From Thermodesulfobacteriota bacterium (lineage in GTDB: Bacteria > Desulfobacterota > UBA8473), in NCBI GenBank assembly GCA_040757775.1, contig JBFLWQ010000004.1, positions 96,659 through 160,658 on the forward strand: 64,000 nt of DNA, read 5' to 3'. The position numbers and the translations under genes were made by a program. Within the stretch, counting starts at the first letter, position 1, and every line of letters starts with the position of its first letter. The notes below the pieces were generated by a model. It was not told the DNA's origin, ran no database searches, and saw nothing but the letters and a program-made list of their open reading frames with translations. Shown here one piece after another: positions 17,048 through 25,970 of the stretch.

Positions 17048-18253
17048 TCATTTTCTAGAGGGTGGCAGCACCCAATCAGTTATAGGTACCAATCTGCCAC
17101 TTGCAGGATCAGCCCTGAAAAGTTTATTATACCTAAGCCCGTGGTGCATGGTAGGAGTATAGGTAACAGGGCTCGACAAACCACCCGTGTCAAAATCCTT
17201 TAAGGTCTCCAGCGCATCCGCCAGTTTCTCCCCATCCAAATCTTTTCCTGCCCTCCTTAACCCCTGTTCCAAAATAGTAGCTATAAGCCACCCGAATGAA
17301 TACAGCTTGAATCCATAAGCTTTCTCGGCGTCAGGGTTATATTTCAAGCTTATTTCCCTCATCTTTTTCACAGCAGTATAATCCTCATACCATGAGCTGT
17401 GCTGACCGGTCGCTTTATAGTTTCCAGACGCTTTGCCTGCAATTCTGACAACGTCTTCTGTGCACCCGGGGGATAACCCGAACGAAGGTATGTCCAACCC
17501 AAACTTTCTCATGTCTTTAAGCATACCGATTATACCAGGTGCGACGTGAAATATTAATACATGGGTTACCTCGGCTCTCTTCATACTCAGGATTTGAGAC
17601 GTAACATCAATAAGACCTAGAGGTATAACCTCCATGTGCAGCTTCAGACGATAGAAGCTGGCCCAATCCTCCGCATGCTTTTTGATGAGCTTGCCAGCTT
17701 CCACATCGGGATAGCACAAGGCTATTTTGGGGTTGACAGCCTTCAATTCATTGATAATATGATTGAAGAGAATTCCGAATTCATCAGAATAGAAGCCGTT
17801 CCCAGGAAATACATACCTCTTGTACGGGACCCTTACCGACTCATCAGGGGCCCATGGCAGCATAACCATCTTATTCCTTTCAATCTGCATAAGCAACGTT
17901 TTTGTCTCCGCAGTAGACATCGGTCCCATGATCGCGAGGACCTGATCGCGAAAAACGAGTTTCTTAAACGCAGCTATCCCCGCGGGTATGGAATAACGGT
18001 CGTCCTCCACAGTCAACTTGATTTTCCTTCCGTGTACCCCTCCCTGATCATTTAAATGCCGTATAAAGTTTCGATAAGCTTCAATTACAACCGTGCCAAT
18101 GTTAGATGTAGGACCTGTAAGATCGATTATTACACCAATCTTTATCACGTCCTCGGTCACCCCCCTCACGTTTCCAGCGTGCGAAGATACATTCAACAAA
18201 AATATGAAACCTAAAGAAACACAAACGTTCATCAATAGCCTCTTTTTTTGCAT
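17048..18253 (-). CDS. Branched-chain amino acid-type ABC substrate-binding protein
   Basis: A 401-residue type 1 periplasmic binding protein with a signal peptide (basic start, hydrophobic core, cleavage after SSHA near residue 26) and the LivJ-like opening IKIGVIIDLTGPTSNIG. MGPMSTAETKTL and the DDRYSIPAGIAAFKKL segment are typical of urea/amide/branched-chain amino acid receptors. No permease or ATPase genes accompany it, so it is an orphan receptor. Ligand unknown. Confidence 0.88.
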   Translation of the reverse strand: MQKKRLLMNVCVSLGFIFLLNVSSHAGNVRGVTEDVIKIGVIIDLTGPTSNIGTVVIEAYRNFIRHLNDQGGVHGRKIKLTVEDDRYSIPAGIAAFKKLVFRDQVLAIMGPMSTAETKTLLMQIERNKMVMLPWAPDESVRVPYKRYVFPGNGFYSDEFGILFNHIINELKAVNPKIALCYPDVEAGKLIKKHAEDWASFYRLKLHMEVIPLGLIDVTSQILSMKRAEVTHVLIFHVAPGIIGMLKDMRKFGLDIPSFGLSPGCTEDVVRIAGKASGNYKATGQHSSWYEDYTAVKKMREISLKYNPDAEKAYGFKLYSFGWLIATILEQGLRRAGKDLDGEKLADALETLKDFDTGGLSSPVTYTPTMHHGLRYNKLFRADPASGRLVPITDWVLPPSRK

Positions 18254-18333
18254 CTCGGCCTCCTCTTGTATATGAATAGAATTATTAGGTTAATCATTAA
18301 TATTTATTCCTCTTTTTATTTATCTTAACAGGC

Positions 18334-18364
18334 AAAAGGAGATATAAGTAACATTACTCCTTTT
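18334..18364 (-). terminator. Terminator after the small membrane protein gene
   Basis: AAAAGGAG and CTCCTTTT make a perfect 8-bp stem around a 15-nt loop; on the minus strand the stem ends in TTTT. It overlaps the last codons of the gene at 18354. Confidence 0.5.
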
Positions 18365-18542
18365 TGAAGGCATTGCTGCCGATTGCAAAAAGAAGAAGCC
18401 CTGCACCCAGAAGAAGGAAGGCTACCGGACAGGGCAGAGGCCAACCAAAAAGGAGAGTCCGGACTCCGGCAATTATAAGTATTGATTCTATGATAAATAA
18501 AGCACCGGCTATTATGAAAAGCCATTTTGATACCGTTAACAT
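18354..18542 (-). CDS. Small two-helix membrane protein
   Basis: A 62-residue protein MLTVSKWLFIIAGALFI... with two hydrophobic helices separated by LLFGWPLPCP and a short basic C-terminus. The start is fixed by GGGAGGTGAC seven bases before the ATG at 18542. No family recognised. It follows another small gene (18591-18788) on the same strand, so the two may be co-transcribed. Confidence 0.65.
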   Translation of the reverse strand: MLTVSKWLFIIAGALFIIESILIIAGVRTLLFGWPLPCPVAFLLLGAGLLLFAIGSNAFKKE

Positions 18543-18590
18543 AATGTCACCTCCCATTAATAAGTTTGTTATACCTACTTTCCACATCAG

Positions 18591-18788
18591 TTATTCCTCT
18601 AAAACCAAAGTTCTTGCAATCTCTTTTGAGGGTTTGTCATAACTCTTTTCAATCTCTTTCTGTTCTTCATCGGAAACATACGGCGCAAACAATAATCTCA
18701 TCTTCATTATTTCATCTTCGAGAGCATCTTTTACTGCTTCTTTTACTATTTCTTTAAGTTTGGTTTCATCTGCCATTTTCAGATTCAT
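18591..18788 (-). CDS. Small hypothetical acidic protein
   Basis: A 65-residue protein beginning MNLKMADETKLKEIVKEAVK, amphipathic and highly charged, with no cysteines or membrane helix. AGAGGTGA precedes the chosen ATG at 18788; a GTG three codons earlier lies inside that Shine-Dalgarno sequence. The DEEQKEIEKSYDKPSKEIA tail may be a short coiled coil. Function unknown. Confidence 0.6.
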   Translation of the reverse strand: MNLKMADETKLKEIVKEAVKDALEDEIMKMRLLFAPYVSDEEQKEIEKSYDKPSKEIARTLVLEE

Positions 18789-18990
18789 GTACTTCACCTC
18801 TCTTTATTGATTTTTTATTTATTTTACCCCTTTGCATGATAGTTTGCAATTATAAAACCCTTACCTTCCCCGTCACCACATTGCTTATTAGAGCCTAAGA
18901 TACTGATAAATCCCTTTATTTAGAGCCTCTTGGAACGCTAAGCGATTTGTGAATCAACAGCCCATTCCTTCGCAAATTGTATCACAACGT

Positions 18991-19335
18991 CTATATTTCT
19001 CTTTCTAACTTAGTGTTCCGTTGTTTTAGTATATTTCCCCAGTCAGGTAGGTATGCACTCATTAGACTTTTAAATAGCCTGCCATGATTAGGAATCTGTA
19101 AATGCAGCAGCTCGTGAATTATCACATATTTCTGAAAATCTATTGGTTCTTTAAGAAGATCGGTACTGAAGCATACCAACCCTTTTGAAGAACAGGATGC
19201 CCACTTCTTTTTCATAGTCTGAATTCTAAGCTGCCGGGGTCTAACTTTTATCTTTTCAACCCATCGGTTGACTTCAGCCTTAAATTCATCAAAATTATTT
19301 AGCCTTTCTTTATGGTTACTTTTTTTCGGTGTCAT
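18991..19335 (-). CDS. YgjP-like (M48/DUF45-type) metallopeptidase
   Basis: A 114-residue protein with a zinc site HELLHLQIPNHG (HExxH near residue 74, then a third ligand) and upstream KKKWASCSSKG, the conserved WGSC-like motif of YgjP/DUF45 proteins. It is shorter than free-standing YgjP. Its start overlaps the hsdR stop by 4 nt, so it is translated from the restriction operon. Such peptidases are often found beside HsdR; whether it regulates the nuclease is unknown. Confidence 0.85.
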   Translation of the reverse strand: MTPKKSNHKERLNNFDEFKAEVNRWVEKIKVRPRQLRIQTMKKKWASCSSKGLVCFSTDLLKEPIDFQKYVIIHELLHLQIPNHGRLFKSLMSAYLPDWGNILKQRNTKLEREI

Positions 19336-22250
19336 TTGCGGTTCAGTTTCAAAAGTTTTTCAACTATCCCGACCATGCGTTCTTTTCCAAAAATGGGAAG
19401 TACCAGCTTGTAAAGTTCAGCCTTGAGTTCTCGCAGCTCTGCTGGATTGTCCTTAAAGTCCGGGAATCGTTCAAACACACTGTTAACTGCCGGTGCAATC
19501 TTTTTATGATTCTCTATCTTTTCTTGCTTGAGAATCCAGAAAATCGTAAATGTATTGATATCAAAGTCTGTTTCTTTCTGCTGTCGCCGGGCTTCAACAA
19601 TCTCATGAATAAGCTCTTCGATTTTTTTTAGAGCTTGTTTAGTTGATATCTGCCGGTCATCGAATGCTTCCTGAATCTGCTCAGCACGCTCACCTATTGT
19701 CCTGAGGTATGGGTTTTCTTCTGCTTCATCGTTGACGGTTTTGCCGATGCTGTTTATCAGGTTTATTACCTTTGATTTGTCTGATGTACCGCTATCCTTT
19801 ATTGCATGAAGAGTGTTTTCGTCAATCTTCACTACCGGCATTGTGGTCTTCAGCCCGTAGGTGGTGACCTTTTCCCGCACCAGCAGCTCGGTTTTTCTGG
19901 CGATATCACTATATAAAACGGTCTTTTTTTTAAAGGCATTGTGGACAATCTGATAGAGTACAGAAAGCTTCCCAAAATCATCTACATAATCTCGCAAATC
20001 AGGCGATGGGGATAATATTTCATAAAGCATTTCGAGCTCTTTGAAAAACTTGTAAAATTCTTCTCTTGCCTCTTGATCAACAAAAGCATCTATTGCAGCC
20101 TCGACTGCTTTGTCATCAATCATGCCGCGGGTCAGAGCAAGATACTTCTGAGCTTCACCGGTCATGAGATCAAAAAATTGTGCTTTAAGCACGTCAAGAT
20201 TCTTGATAACACCGCTTACCACGTCAGAATCAAAGGCGAGGGCCTTTTCCAGTTTTTCAAATATCCCCACAAAGTCTACCACCAGCCCGCAGGGTTTCTT
20301 GATGTCGCCTTCCTCCTCATAGGGACGATTTACCCTCGCAATGGCCTGCAGCAGCACATGATCTCTCATGGGCTTATCGAGATACATGCCGTAAAGTATT
20401 GGGGCATCAAAACCGGTCAGGAGTTTATCGGTAACAATAAATATCTTGGGTATGGTTTTCGGTTTGGGGAAAAGCTTACGGGCATTTTTTTCCTCAATCT
20501 CTGAGAGCTGGTATTTATGCACCAGAGGATATTTTTCACTGTCATGTTGGGTGGCAGTGTATACCGGTAAGGTGTATTCGGGAGGCAGAATCTTATCAAG
20601 TTCCTCTTTATACAGCGCGCAGGCCTCACGGTCAACTGCTACAAGAAATGCCTTATAACCCAAAGGTTCAATAGATTCCTTGAAATGCTGAGCAACAAAG
20701 GCAGAAACCTTTCTTATCCTGTCTTCTGATTTTAAAAATGTTTTGAGATTGACTGCCTTATCAAGAATTTTGTTCAGTTCTTCAACATCACTGATCCCTT
20801 CAGCATCTATCAGTTCAAGGAATTCTTTTTCGAGCTGCTCCCGAGGCACACGAATATCATTGGGCGCAAGCGTATAATTGAGCGAAAGGGTTGTGCCGTC
20901 TTCTATAGACTCGGCGATAGAGTATTTATCCAAATAGCCGGTTTTGTCCTCTTTACCGAAAATCTTGAATGTGCCCTTACCGTATGCTGTTTTGTCAATC
21001 GGGGTGCCGGTAAATCCAATCAGGGTTGCATTGGGGAGAGCTCCTACCATGTAGTTTCCGAGGTCCCTTCCTAAAGACCGGTGCGCTTCATCCACCAGCA
21101 CAATAACATTATCCCTGGTACAGATACCCTTATCGATTCTCTCAAACTTATGAATCATGGAGATGATCAGCCCGCGGAAATCTGATACAAGTAACTCCCT
21201 CAGACGTGCCTTGCTGGTAGCAGGTTCAATGCTAATATCAAATGATTTTAATTCACCAAGTATCCGCTCCACCCATCCAGAAAGCTGTCCTTCAAGCTCA
21301 TTGCGGTCAATCATCAGAATAACCGTTGCTTTACCGAAAACCTCCTTGTTTGTAAGAATCTGCCGCGCCGCAGTAATCATGGTAAAGGTTTTCCCTGCCC
21401 CCTGGGTATGCCACACTAGCCCGGTCTTCTTGCCCCTATCAGCACACCGCTGCACTACCTTCTCAACCGCCCGGGTCTGATGCTGTCGCAAAATTGTTTT
21501 TTTCAGCTCATCATCCTTCACATAAAACAGTATCCACTCTTTCAACATCTTCAGGAACCGTTCCCTGTCAAAAAAGTGTTTAACCTTTTTCTCAAAATTT
21601 CCCTTCTCTTCATCTTTCCAGTTAAAGATATCCTTGCGTTCAAGGTTCCATGTGGAGCCGTAATAAAAGTCAATTAAGTGGGTGATGTCAAACACCTGCG
21701 GAGCAGTAAGCATCTCCGGTGTTTCATTGTGATATTCCCGTATCTGAATCAAAGCCTCCTCAATAGCATTTGCCTTCTTGGCGCTTTTGGTTTCAACAAT
21801 GGCAACCGGTATGCCATTAATAAGAAACATGATGTCTGCCCGGTTTGTTTCTCTGCCGTTGGCATACTGCCATTCATCAGTAACCTGAAAAATATTTTTC
21901 GTAACATCCTTAAAATCAACCACCGTTATATTCCGGCGCCGCTTCTCTTTTTCATCATAGATACTCTGCTCACCCCGCAACCATGATAGGACCTCTGCAT
22001 TCCCTTCGATGTTGTTACGCACCGCCTCTATATCTCTAACAATTTCAGGAGCGCTTTCCCCGGTCACCAATCCAGGGTTCAGTTTGATAAGTTTATCTTG
22101 AATGACGCGGTAAAACAGTGTCCCGTTTTCCCCCATTCTTAATGTAAGGGCATCGTCGCTTGAAACGATCTGCCAACCGATCTCACTTGCATATTTGATG
22201 ATCGGCTGCTGAACAGTGGATGTTTCGGTACCAAGGTTTACAGGCATCAT
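19332..22250 (-). CDS. hsdR: Type I restriction enzyme, R (translocase/nuclease) subunit
   Basis: A 972-residue HsdR. The N-terminal PD-(D/E)XK nuclease has D139 and ETK (E153, K155). The SF2 motor has Walker A QGAGKT (residues 283-288), DEAH (387-390) and motif III GFTGTPID (412-419). A C-terminal helical domain ends in IFGKERMVGIVEKLLK. It cuts unmodified DNA after translocation, in complex with HsdM and HsdS. Unlike compact hsdRMS operons, hsdM is 4.8 kb and hsdS 2.2 kb upstream, with five or more extra genes between. The start MMPVNLG lies within a 49-bp repeat. Confidence 0.96.
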   Translation of the reverse strand: MMPVNLGTETSTVQQPIIKYASEIGWQIVSSDDALTLRMGENGTLFYRVIQDKLIKLNPGLVTGESAPEIVRDIEAVRNNIEGNAEVLSWLRGEQSIYDEKEKRRRNITVVDFKDVTKNIFQVTDEWQYANGRETNRADIMFLINGIPVAIVETKSAKKANAIEEALIQIREYHNETPEMLTAPQVFDITHLIDFYYGSTWNLERKDIFNWKDEEKGNFEKKVKHFFDRERFLKMLKEWILFYVKDDELKKTILRQHQTRAVEKVVQRCADRGKKTGLVWHTQGAGKTFTMITAARQILTNKEVFGKATVILMIDRNELEGQLSGWVERILGELKSFDISIEPATSKARLRELLVSDFRGLIISMIHKFERIDKGICTRDNVIVLVDEAHRSLGRDLGNYMVGALPNATLIGFTGTPIDKTAYGKGTFKIFGKEDKTGYLDKYSIAESIEDGTTLSLNYTLAPNDIRVPREQLEKEFLELIDAEGISDVEELNKILDKAVNLKTFLKSEDRIRKVSAFVAQHFKESIEPLGYKAFLVAVDREACALYKEELDKILPPEYTLPVYTATQHDSEKYPLVHKYQLSEIEEKNARKLFPKPKTIPKIFIVTDKLLTGFDAPILYGMYLDKPMRDHVLLQAIARVNRPYEEEGDIKKPCGLVVDFVGIFEKLEKALAFDSDVVSGVIKNLDVLKAQFFDLMTGEAQKYLALTRGMIDDKAVEAAIDAFVDQEAREEFYKFFKELEMLYEILSPSPDLRDYVDDFGKLSVLYQIVHNAFKKKTVLYSDIARKTELLVREKVTTYGLKTTMPVVKIDENTLHAIKDSGTSDKSKVINLINSIGKTVNDEAEENPYLRTIGERAEQIQEAFDDRQISTKQALKKIEELIHEIVEARRQQKETDFDINTFTIFWILKQEKIENHKKIAPAVNSVFERFPDFKDNPAELRELKAELYKLVLPIFGKERMVGIVEKLLKLNRK

Positions 22251-22294
22251 GATTTAACTCGAATATCTATGTGGCGTTTGAATGTTTTACAAAG
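22246..22294. repeat. Direct repeat, copy 1 (about 49 bp)
   Basis: Begins ATCATGATTTAACTCGAATA at the hsdR start codons. It matches 22881-22930 with about seven differences and one indel, so the ORF6N gene lies between two copies. On the minus strand both copies can be read as the end of a protein, KTFK(R/S)xxxIRVK then a stop. Confidence 0.8.
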
Positions 22295-22295
22295 T

Positions 22296-22778
22296 TTATC
22301 CTTGCCTTTTCTTGGCCTTTCCACCGTAGGAAACTCTTTGTTCCTTCACCTCAAAACCAATCCTTTTTCTTGGTTTTTCAGGAGGCTGCATTAAGGCGCG
22401 GATGGCATCAAAAACAATTTTAAATTGATCGTCATATTTCTTTTCCAGTTCTTTTATTTTAAATTCAAGGTCTTTGTGTACAGTTAACATCTGTCGGAGA
22501 CTGACGAATGCTCGCATAATTTCGACATTGACATCTATTGCTCGTTCACTTTTTAGCACACTCGACAGCATTGCCACTCCCTGTTCTGTAAATGCTCTCG
22601 GCAGTACAGAAGAGTGTTTGAGTCGCCGTAACCGGTCACAATTTGTGACCAGTTCATCTTTTTCCTTTTTTGTCAGCCGAAACATAAAATCTGCTGGAAA
22701 TCTTCGCGCGTTTCGTGAGACAGCCTGATTTAGAACTTTTGTTGCCACACTGTAAAGGGTGGCGAGATCAATATCCAA
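22296..22778 (-). CDS. ORF6N-domain protein, 5' end probably frameshifted
   Basis: 160 residues from a TTG start. DIDLATLYSV, NARRFPADFMFRLTKKE and FTEQGVAMLSSVL are the ORF6N DNA-binding domain found in phage and mobile elements. Homology continues upstream of the TTG as EQAIFLIRGQRVILDIDLA, but that extension reaches a TGA with no ATG or GTG. In another frame an ATG at 22885 encodes MISDNKNEIIIY before stopping. A small indel near 22850 therefore seems to separate the start from the body. The protein may be made from the TTG, or the gene may be dead. It sits between direct repeats inside the restriction island. Confidence 0.7.
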   Translation of the reverse strand: MDIDLATLYSVATKVLNQAVSRNARRFPADFMFRLTKKEKDELVTNCDRLRRLKHSSVLPRAFTEQGVAMLSSVLKSERAIDVNVEIMRAFVSLRQMLTVHKDLEFKIKELEKKYDDQFKIVFDAIRALMQPPEKPRKRIGFEVKEQRVSYGGKAKKRQG

Positions 22779-22880
22779 TATTACTCTTTGTCCACGAATT
22801 AAAAAAATTGCCTGCTCAATTATTTTTACTGGGGCTGTCGTACCTTCCGATAGATAATAATTTCATTTTTATTGTCTGAA

Positions 22881-22930
22881 ATCATAATTTAACTCGAATA
22901 GCTACGGGGCTTTTGAATGTTTTGCGAAAG
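22881..22930. repeat. Direct repeat, copy 2 (50 bp)
   Basis: Begins ATCATAATTTAACTCGAATA and lies just upstream (minus strand) of the ORF6N gene's original ATG. Together with copy 1 it brackets a 0.64-kb segment. Confidence 0.8.
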
Positions 22931-23019
22931 ACTATCCATATATTTATCTGGCTGGCGTCAAAGCTCACCTACCGCTATGGAGTTCAAGCGGAATAGCGCT
23001 CAGGTGGAGCATTCCGGTC

Positions 23020-23538
23020 CTATTTTAGTTTAGCCAAGTAAATAAATTCCTGGCAGACAGTTCGGAAATCAGGTATCAGCTTATCAATATCCTCCCTGTG
23101 GGCGTTGTATCGACGGCTGTGCGCAGATTGATCACCAATGGACTTCAGGCTTGGTAATGCTCTTTTTGTGTTGCGTCCTAGATTCCATAATGGTTCCTGA
23201 AGTGCCTTGGAAATAAGGTCAGAAAGGTAGAGAAAATCACCGGTTTTATGATCTTTGATCTTGTGAGCTAGGTTGTGGGCTTCGAAAGACTCGATGATTA
23301 GAGTTTCCAGGAGTCTCCGCATCATAACGGCACAGCCATCGAACCAGCCATTTTCATAACACCCATTGATTTGGTCAACTACCCGCTCGATATACCCTCG
23401 GGTATTTGTGAACAGAGCGCGTGGGAGAACGCTCTGACTTCGTGGACGCGTTCCTTCTGAGGGAGGAACGTAGGTTACGGGTGCCTCCGATTGGATCTTC
23501 TTTGCTATTTCGAGCACTTGGCGAGCGAGTGATGCCAT
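23020..23538 (-). CDS. HEPN/DUF4145-like protein
   Basis: A 172-residue mostly helical protein. The core GCAVMMRRLLETLIIESFE (residues 68-86) followed by SIGDQSAHSRRYNAH (133-147) resembles DUF4145-type HEPN domains; RRYNAH gives an R-x4-H spacing as in HEPN RNases, though the assignment is by eye. It begins 6 nt after the stop of the DUF5343-like gene, so the two are a translational pair. They lie between hsdS and hsdR, where accessory defence genes are common. An RNase effector is possible but unproven. Confidence 0.6.
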   Translation of the reverse strand: MASLARQVLEIAKKIQSEAPVTYVPPSEGTRPRSQSVLPRALFTNTRGYIERVVDQINGCYENGWFDGCAVMMRRLLETLIIESFEAHNLAHKIKDHKTGDFLYLSDLISKALQEPLWNLGRNTKRALPSLKSIGDQSAHSRRYNAHREDIDKLIPDFRTVCQEFIYLAKLK

Positions 23539-23544
23539 TGGTCA

Positions 23545-24216
23545 TTATTTCCTGTATATATGTTTTGCAATACTCTCAAATATCTTGTCTATCTGGTCTG
23601 GCGTCGCGTCTGACGAGATATGAATCTGCAGGTTGATGTTTACTCCCGGCAAGGCGGGAGTATCACCTAGAGAGGGCACGGGATGGATGGCTTGTGAAGT
23701 ACTCGATGGAGCGGATTTCTTCTTATCGGCTTTGGCAGTACCCTTCCGTGTGGTGGCACGCTCCTTTTGCCTTTCCTTCTGTAGTTTTTTCGATACGTCG
23801 CCTTCAGAGATGACTGTATATATTGCGGCCATGCGTTTGACTGCCGCACTTCCAGCGCCGGTATGGTTGGCAAACCATCGTTCTGCGGCGCTGCGATCTA
23901 TGGACGGATTTGGCACTGCGGCAATTAACTCATCAGGATAAATTTCCTTACGTATCTTTCGGCAGACCTCAGCATATTGCTCATCGTCACGCCACGCTTT
24001 CGCCAATTCCTGAGTTTTTCCTTCGTTGTCAATCAGACCCATATCCTTCAAATATGGAAGCACATTAGTGCGGGCAGACATGGGCTGCGTGCTAAGTGCA
24101 GTGGCAAGGTAATTATCCGTTACGACGCCGGGCATGCTCTGCCTGAACCGTTCCCGGAGTGTCCACCAGTGCGCAACCGGGAGCATTGGAAATGATTGCG
24201 GTTTCTCTTTTGCCAT
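23545..24216 (-). CDS. DUF5343-like protein
   Basis: A 223-residue protein. Residues 1-90 (PMLPVAHWWTLRERFRQSMP, then YLATALSTQP and LPYLKDMGLID) match the winged-helix-like layout of DUF5343 proteins; the middle KLQKERQKERATTRKGTAKA is a basic linker, and the end NINLQIHISSDATPDQIDKI followed by FESIAKHIY is a small conserved domain. Such proteins are frequent near restriction loci. Paired with the HEPN/DUF4145-like gene it may form a two-component module. Function unknown. Confidence 0.6.
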   Translation of the reverse strand: MAKEKPQSFPMLPVAHWWTLRERFRQSMPGVVTDNYLATALSTQPMSARTNVLPYLKDMGLIDNEGKTQELAKAWRDDEQYAEVCRKIRKEIYPDELIAAVPNPSIDRSAAERWFANHTGAGSAAVKRMAAIYTVISEGDVSKKLQKERQKERATTRKGTAKADKKKSAPSSTSQAIHPVPSLGDTPALPGVNINLQIHISSDATPDQIDKIFESIAKHIYRK

Positions 24217-24322
24217 CTTTTCCTCCTTTAGGACTGCCTGCTGGCAATCCTACGTTAATTAATTTTTCTGTTGTCTCTTCTATTTACCCCGTTAGAAAGG
24301 CCCAGTGTGAAAGAAATTCCCT

Positions 24323-24346
24323 CGCAACCTAAAGGTTGCGGCTACC
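24323..24346. repeat. Palindromic intergenic repeat (inverted copy)
   Basis: CGCAACCTAAAGGTTGCG hairpin followed by GCTACC; it is the reverse complement form of the GGTAGCCGCA unit seen at 24390. Confidence 0.7.
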
Positions 24347-24389
24347 TACTACTACCAATTTTGTGTACTTATGTTGTTTCCCCAAATAT

Positions 24390-24429
24390 GGTAGCCGCAG
24401 GCTTGGTAGCCGCAGGCTTCAGCCTGCGG
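24390..24429. repeat. Tandem GGTAGCCGCAGGCTT repeat with hairpin
   Basis: GGTAGCCGCAGGCTT occurs twice in direct tandem (24390-24404, 24405-24419), and the second copy completes the hairpin CCGCAGGCT-TC-AGCCTGCGG. This arm supplies the last two residues and stop codon of hsdS. With 24323-24346 it fills most of the 202-nt gap between hsdS and the DUF5343-like gene. Confidence 0.8.
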
Positions 24430-25603
24430 ATTCTTCCGATAAATCAACCTCCAAATCCCTCACCCTAATCTCTCCGGTCATCAGTTTGTTCAGCATGGTT
24501 TTGAACAGGTCTTGAAGGGCAGATTTCTTTTCCTCGCAAAGTTGTATCTTTTCCTCAAGTGTTTTAAGAATATGAGCAATTTCCAATTGATCGTTAACGG
24601 TCGGAAGAGGAACGGCAAATTTTTTTAAGGAAGCCCATGATGTTCTCGGATGATTTAATCCCCCTGTTGTTTGGATAGCATAGTCAAGAAATTTTTGTAA
24701 ATGCAATAATCCTACAATGAAGACCGCCGGAACATCTTTCGCCGGAGTTAAAACCAAAATATCCGTTGAACAAATGCCATAATTATTAACAACCACAGCT
24801 TTATCCAAATAGGGCCGAAGCTTACCGTAAAGTATGTCATTAGGTGCAAACTGATGTTTAGCGCTCTGAACCTCAGATGGTGAGCCGTGTCGCTTCAAGA
24901 AAAATCTCCCAGACTCAATGTGTTCCAAGCCAATATAGACTTTGGTTTGACATTCATTAGGAACACAAGTTTCTTTTTTAAGTACACACAATTTCTCCAA
25001 AGTACCAACCTCCCAACTCTCCGGTATCCTACCGATCTCCGTCTCCTTGGTTTTTTCACCTCGCAAGCCATAGGTAAAGACATGCTGCATGGTTGATTTT
25101 TTCAGTTCTTGCAGGCGCTCGATAATGGATTCCTGAACCTCAATTGCCTGTTGAATTTTAAAAAGAATGGCAGCGATTTTTTGCTGTTCGGGGAGAGAAG
25201 GGAGAAGACATTCAAGCTTGTAAACATCTTCTCTGTTTAAACCCGGAATGGTGCTATGCAAGTTCATCTCGCACAATCCAAAGGTGCTCAAGAAAAAAGC
25301 CATAAAGCGCCAATCATGATCTTTCCTTAAAGCAACATAATAAGTGGTGTCTATAGGCCAGAAGTCAGATGTTGAGAAATGCACAGCGCCACAGGAACCT
25401 TTCCGGCCAACAATAATGCCTGGGCCATTTACTAACGCTTCATTGTGGAACCCAACAACCCCATTCGAGCCAAAAACAGGATGGTCCCCTGCTAACCTGT
25501 CATTCTTTGGCAAAGCCTTGCCATATTGCAGCGATATTTCATTACCTAAATAGGTCTTTATCCAGTCAGATCGCATCTCATTATTTCCCTTGCTTAATTC
25601 CAA
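24419..25603 (-). CDS. hsdS: Type I restriction enzyme, specificity (S) subunit
   Basis: A 394-residue HsdS with two target-recognition domains (about 15-150 and 195-345), each followed by a conserved helix: LPEQQKIAAILFKIQQAIEV and VNDQLEIAHILKTLEEKIQL. GYSGGP-like regions are absent and both domains look intact. It recognises the two halves of a bipartite DNA site and docks HsdM. The C-terminus SEESAG ends inside an intergenic palindromic repeat, so the natural end has been replaced. Confidence 0.94.
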   Translation of the reverse strand: MELSKGNNEMRSDWIKTYLGNEISLQYGKALPKNDRLAGDHPVFGSNGVVGFHNEALVNGPGIIVGRKGSCGAVHFSTSDFWPIDTTYYVALRKDHDWRFMAFFLSTFGLCEMNLHSTIPGLNREDVYKLECLLPSLPEQQKIAAILFKIQQAIEVQESIIERLQELKKSTMQHVFTYGLRGEKTKETEIGRIPESWEVGTLEKLCVLKKETCVPNECQTKVYIGLEHIESGRFFLKRHGSPSEVQSAKHQFAPNDILYGKLRPYLDKAVVVNNYGICSTDILVLTPAKDVPAVFIVGLLHLQKFLDYAIQTTGGLNHPRTSWASLKKFAVPLPTVNDQLEIAHILKTLEEKIQLCEEKKSALQDLFKTMLNKLMTGEIRVRDLEVDLSEESAG

Positions 25604-25611
25604 TCTTCATT

Positions 25612-25857
25612 TTATTCAACTTCCCAATACCCGCCTTTATCCGGGCCGATACGTTTTAACCTTCCTTCCTTTTTTAACTTGGCTATGTGAACCTTTATTG
25701 TGTTCGGACTTGTACCCAGCAGCGATGCTATATCATGCCTCGTTACTTTTGGATTATTCTTCATCACCGCTATAATTTTCTCGTCAAATGTCATTTTCTG
25801 GGTATCTTTCTGGGTGGCCTTGAACACCGTTACCCTGAACCCCTCGACACCGTTCAT
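25612..25857 (-). pseudogene. Winged-helix C-terminal fragment (AlbA/ATP-binding regulator type)
   Basis: 81 codons: MTFDEKIIAVMKNNPKVTRH plus a TSPNTIKVHIAKLKKEGRL recognition helix and the ending GPDKGGYWEVE. That ending is typical of the last domain of larger AlbA/Schlafen-type transcriptional regulators, and FRVTVFKA upstream also belongs to that family. The 5' end abuts a sequence like the common TTCGATAAxCTCAGGATGAACGG repeat at 25840-25878. I read it as the 3' remnant of a truncated gene; a free small regulator starting at MTFDEK (25794) is the alternative. Confidence 0.55.
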
Positions 25858-25970
25858 CCTGAGGTTTATCGAAGGAATAAATAGTGCTCAGGGCAGGCCA
25901 GCTACACAGCCTCCTGTGGGGGTTAAGGTGGTGGTCATAGAGGTATTTAATGCTCCGAGTCATAACTGTG

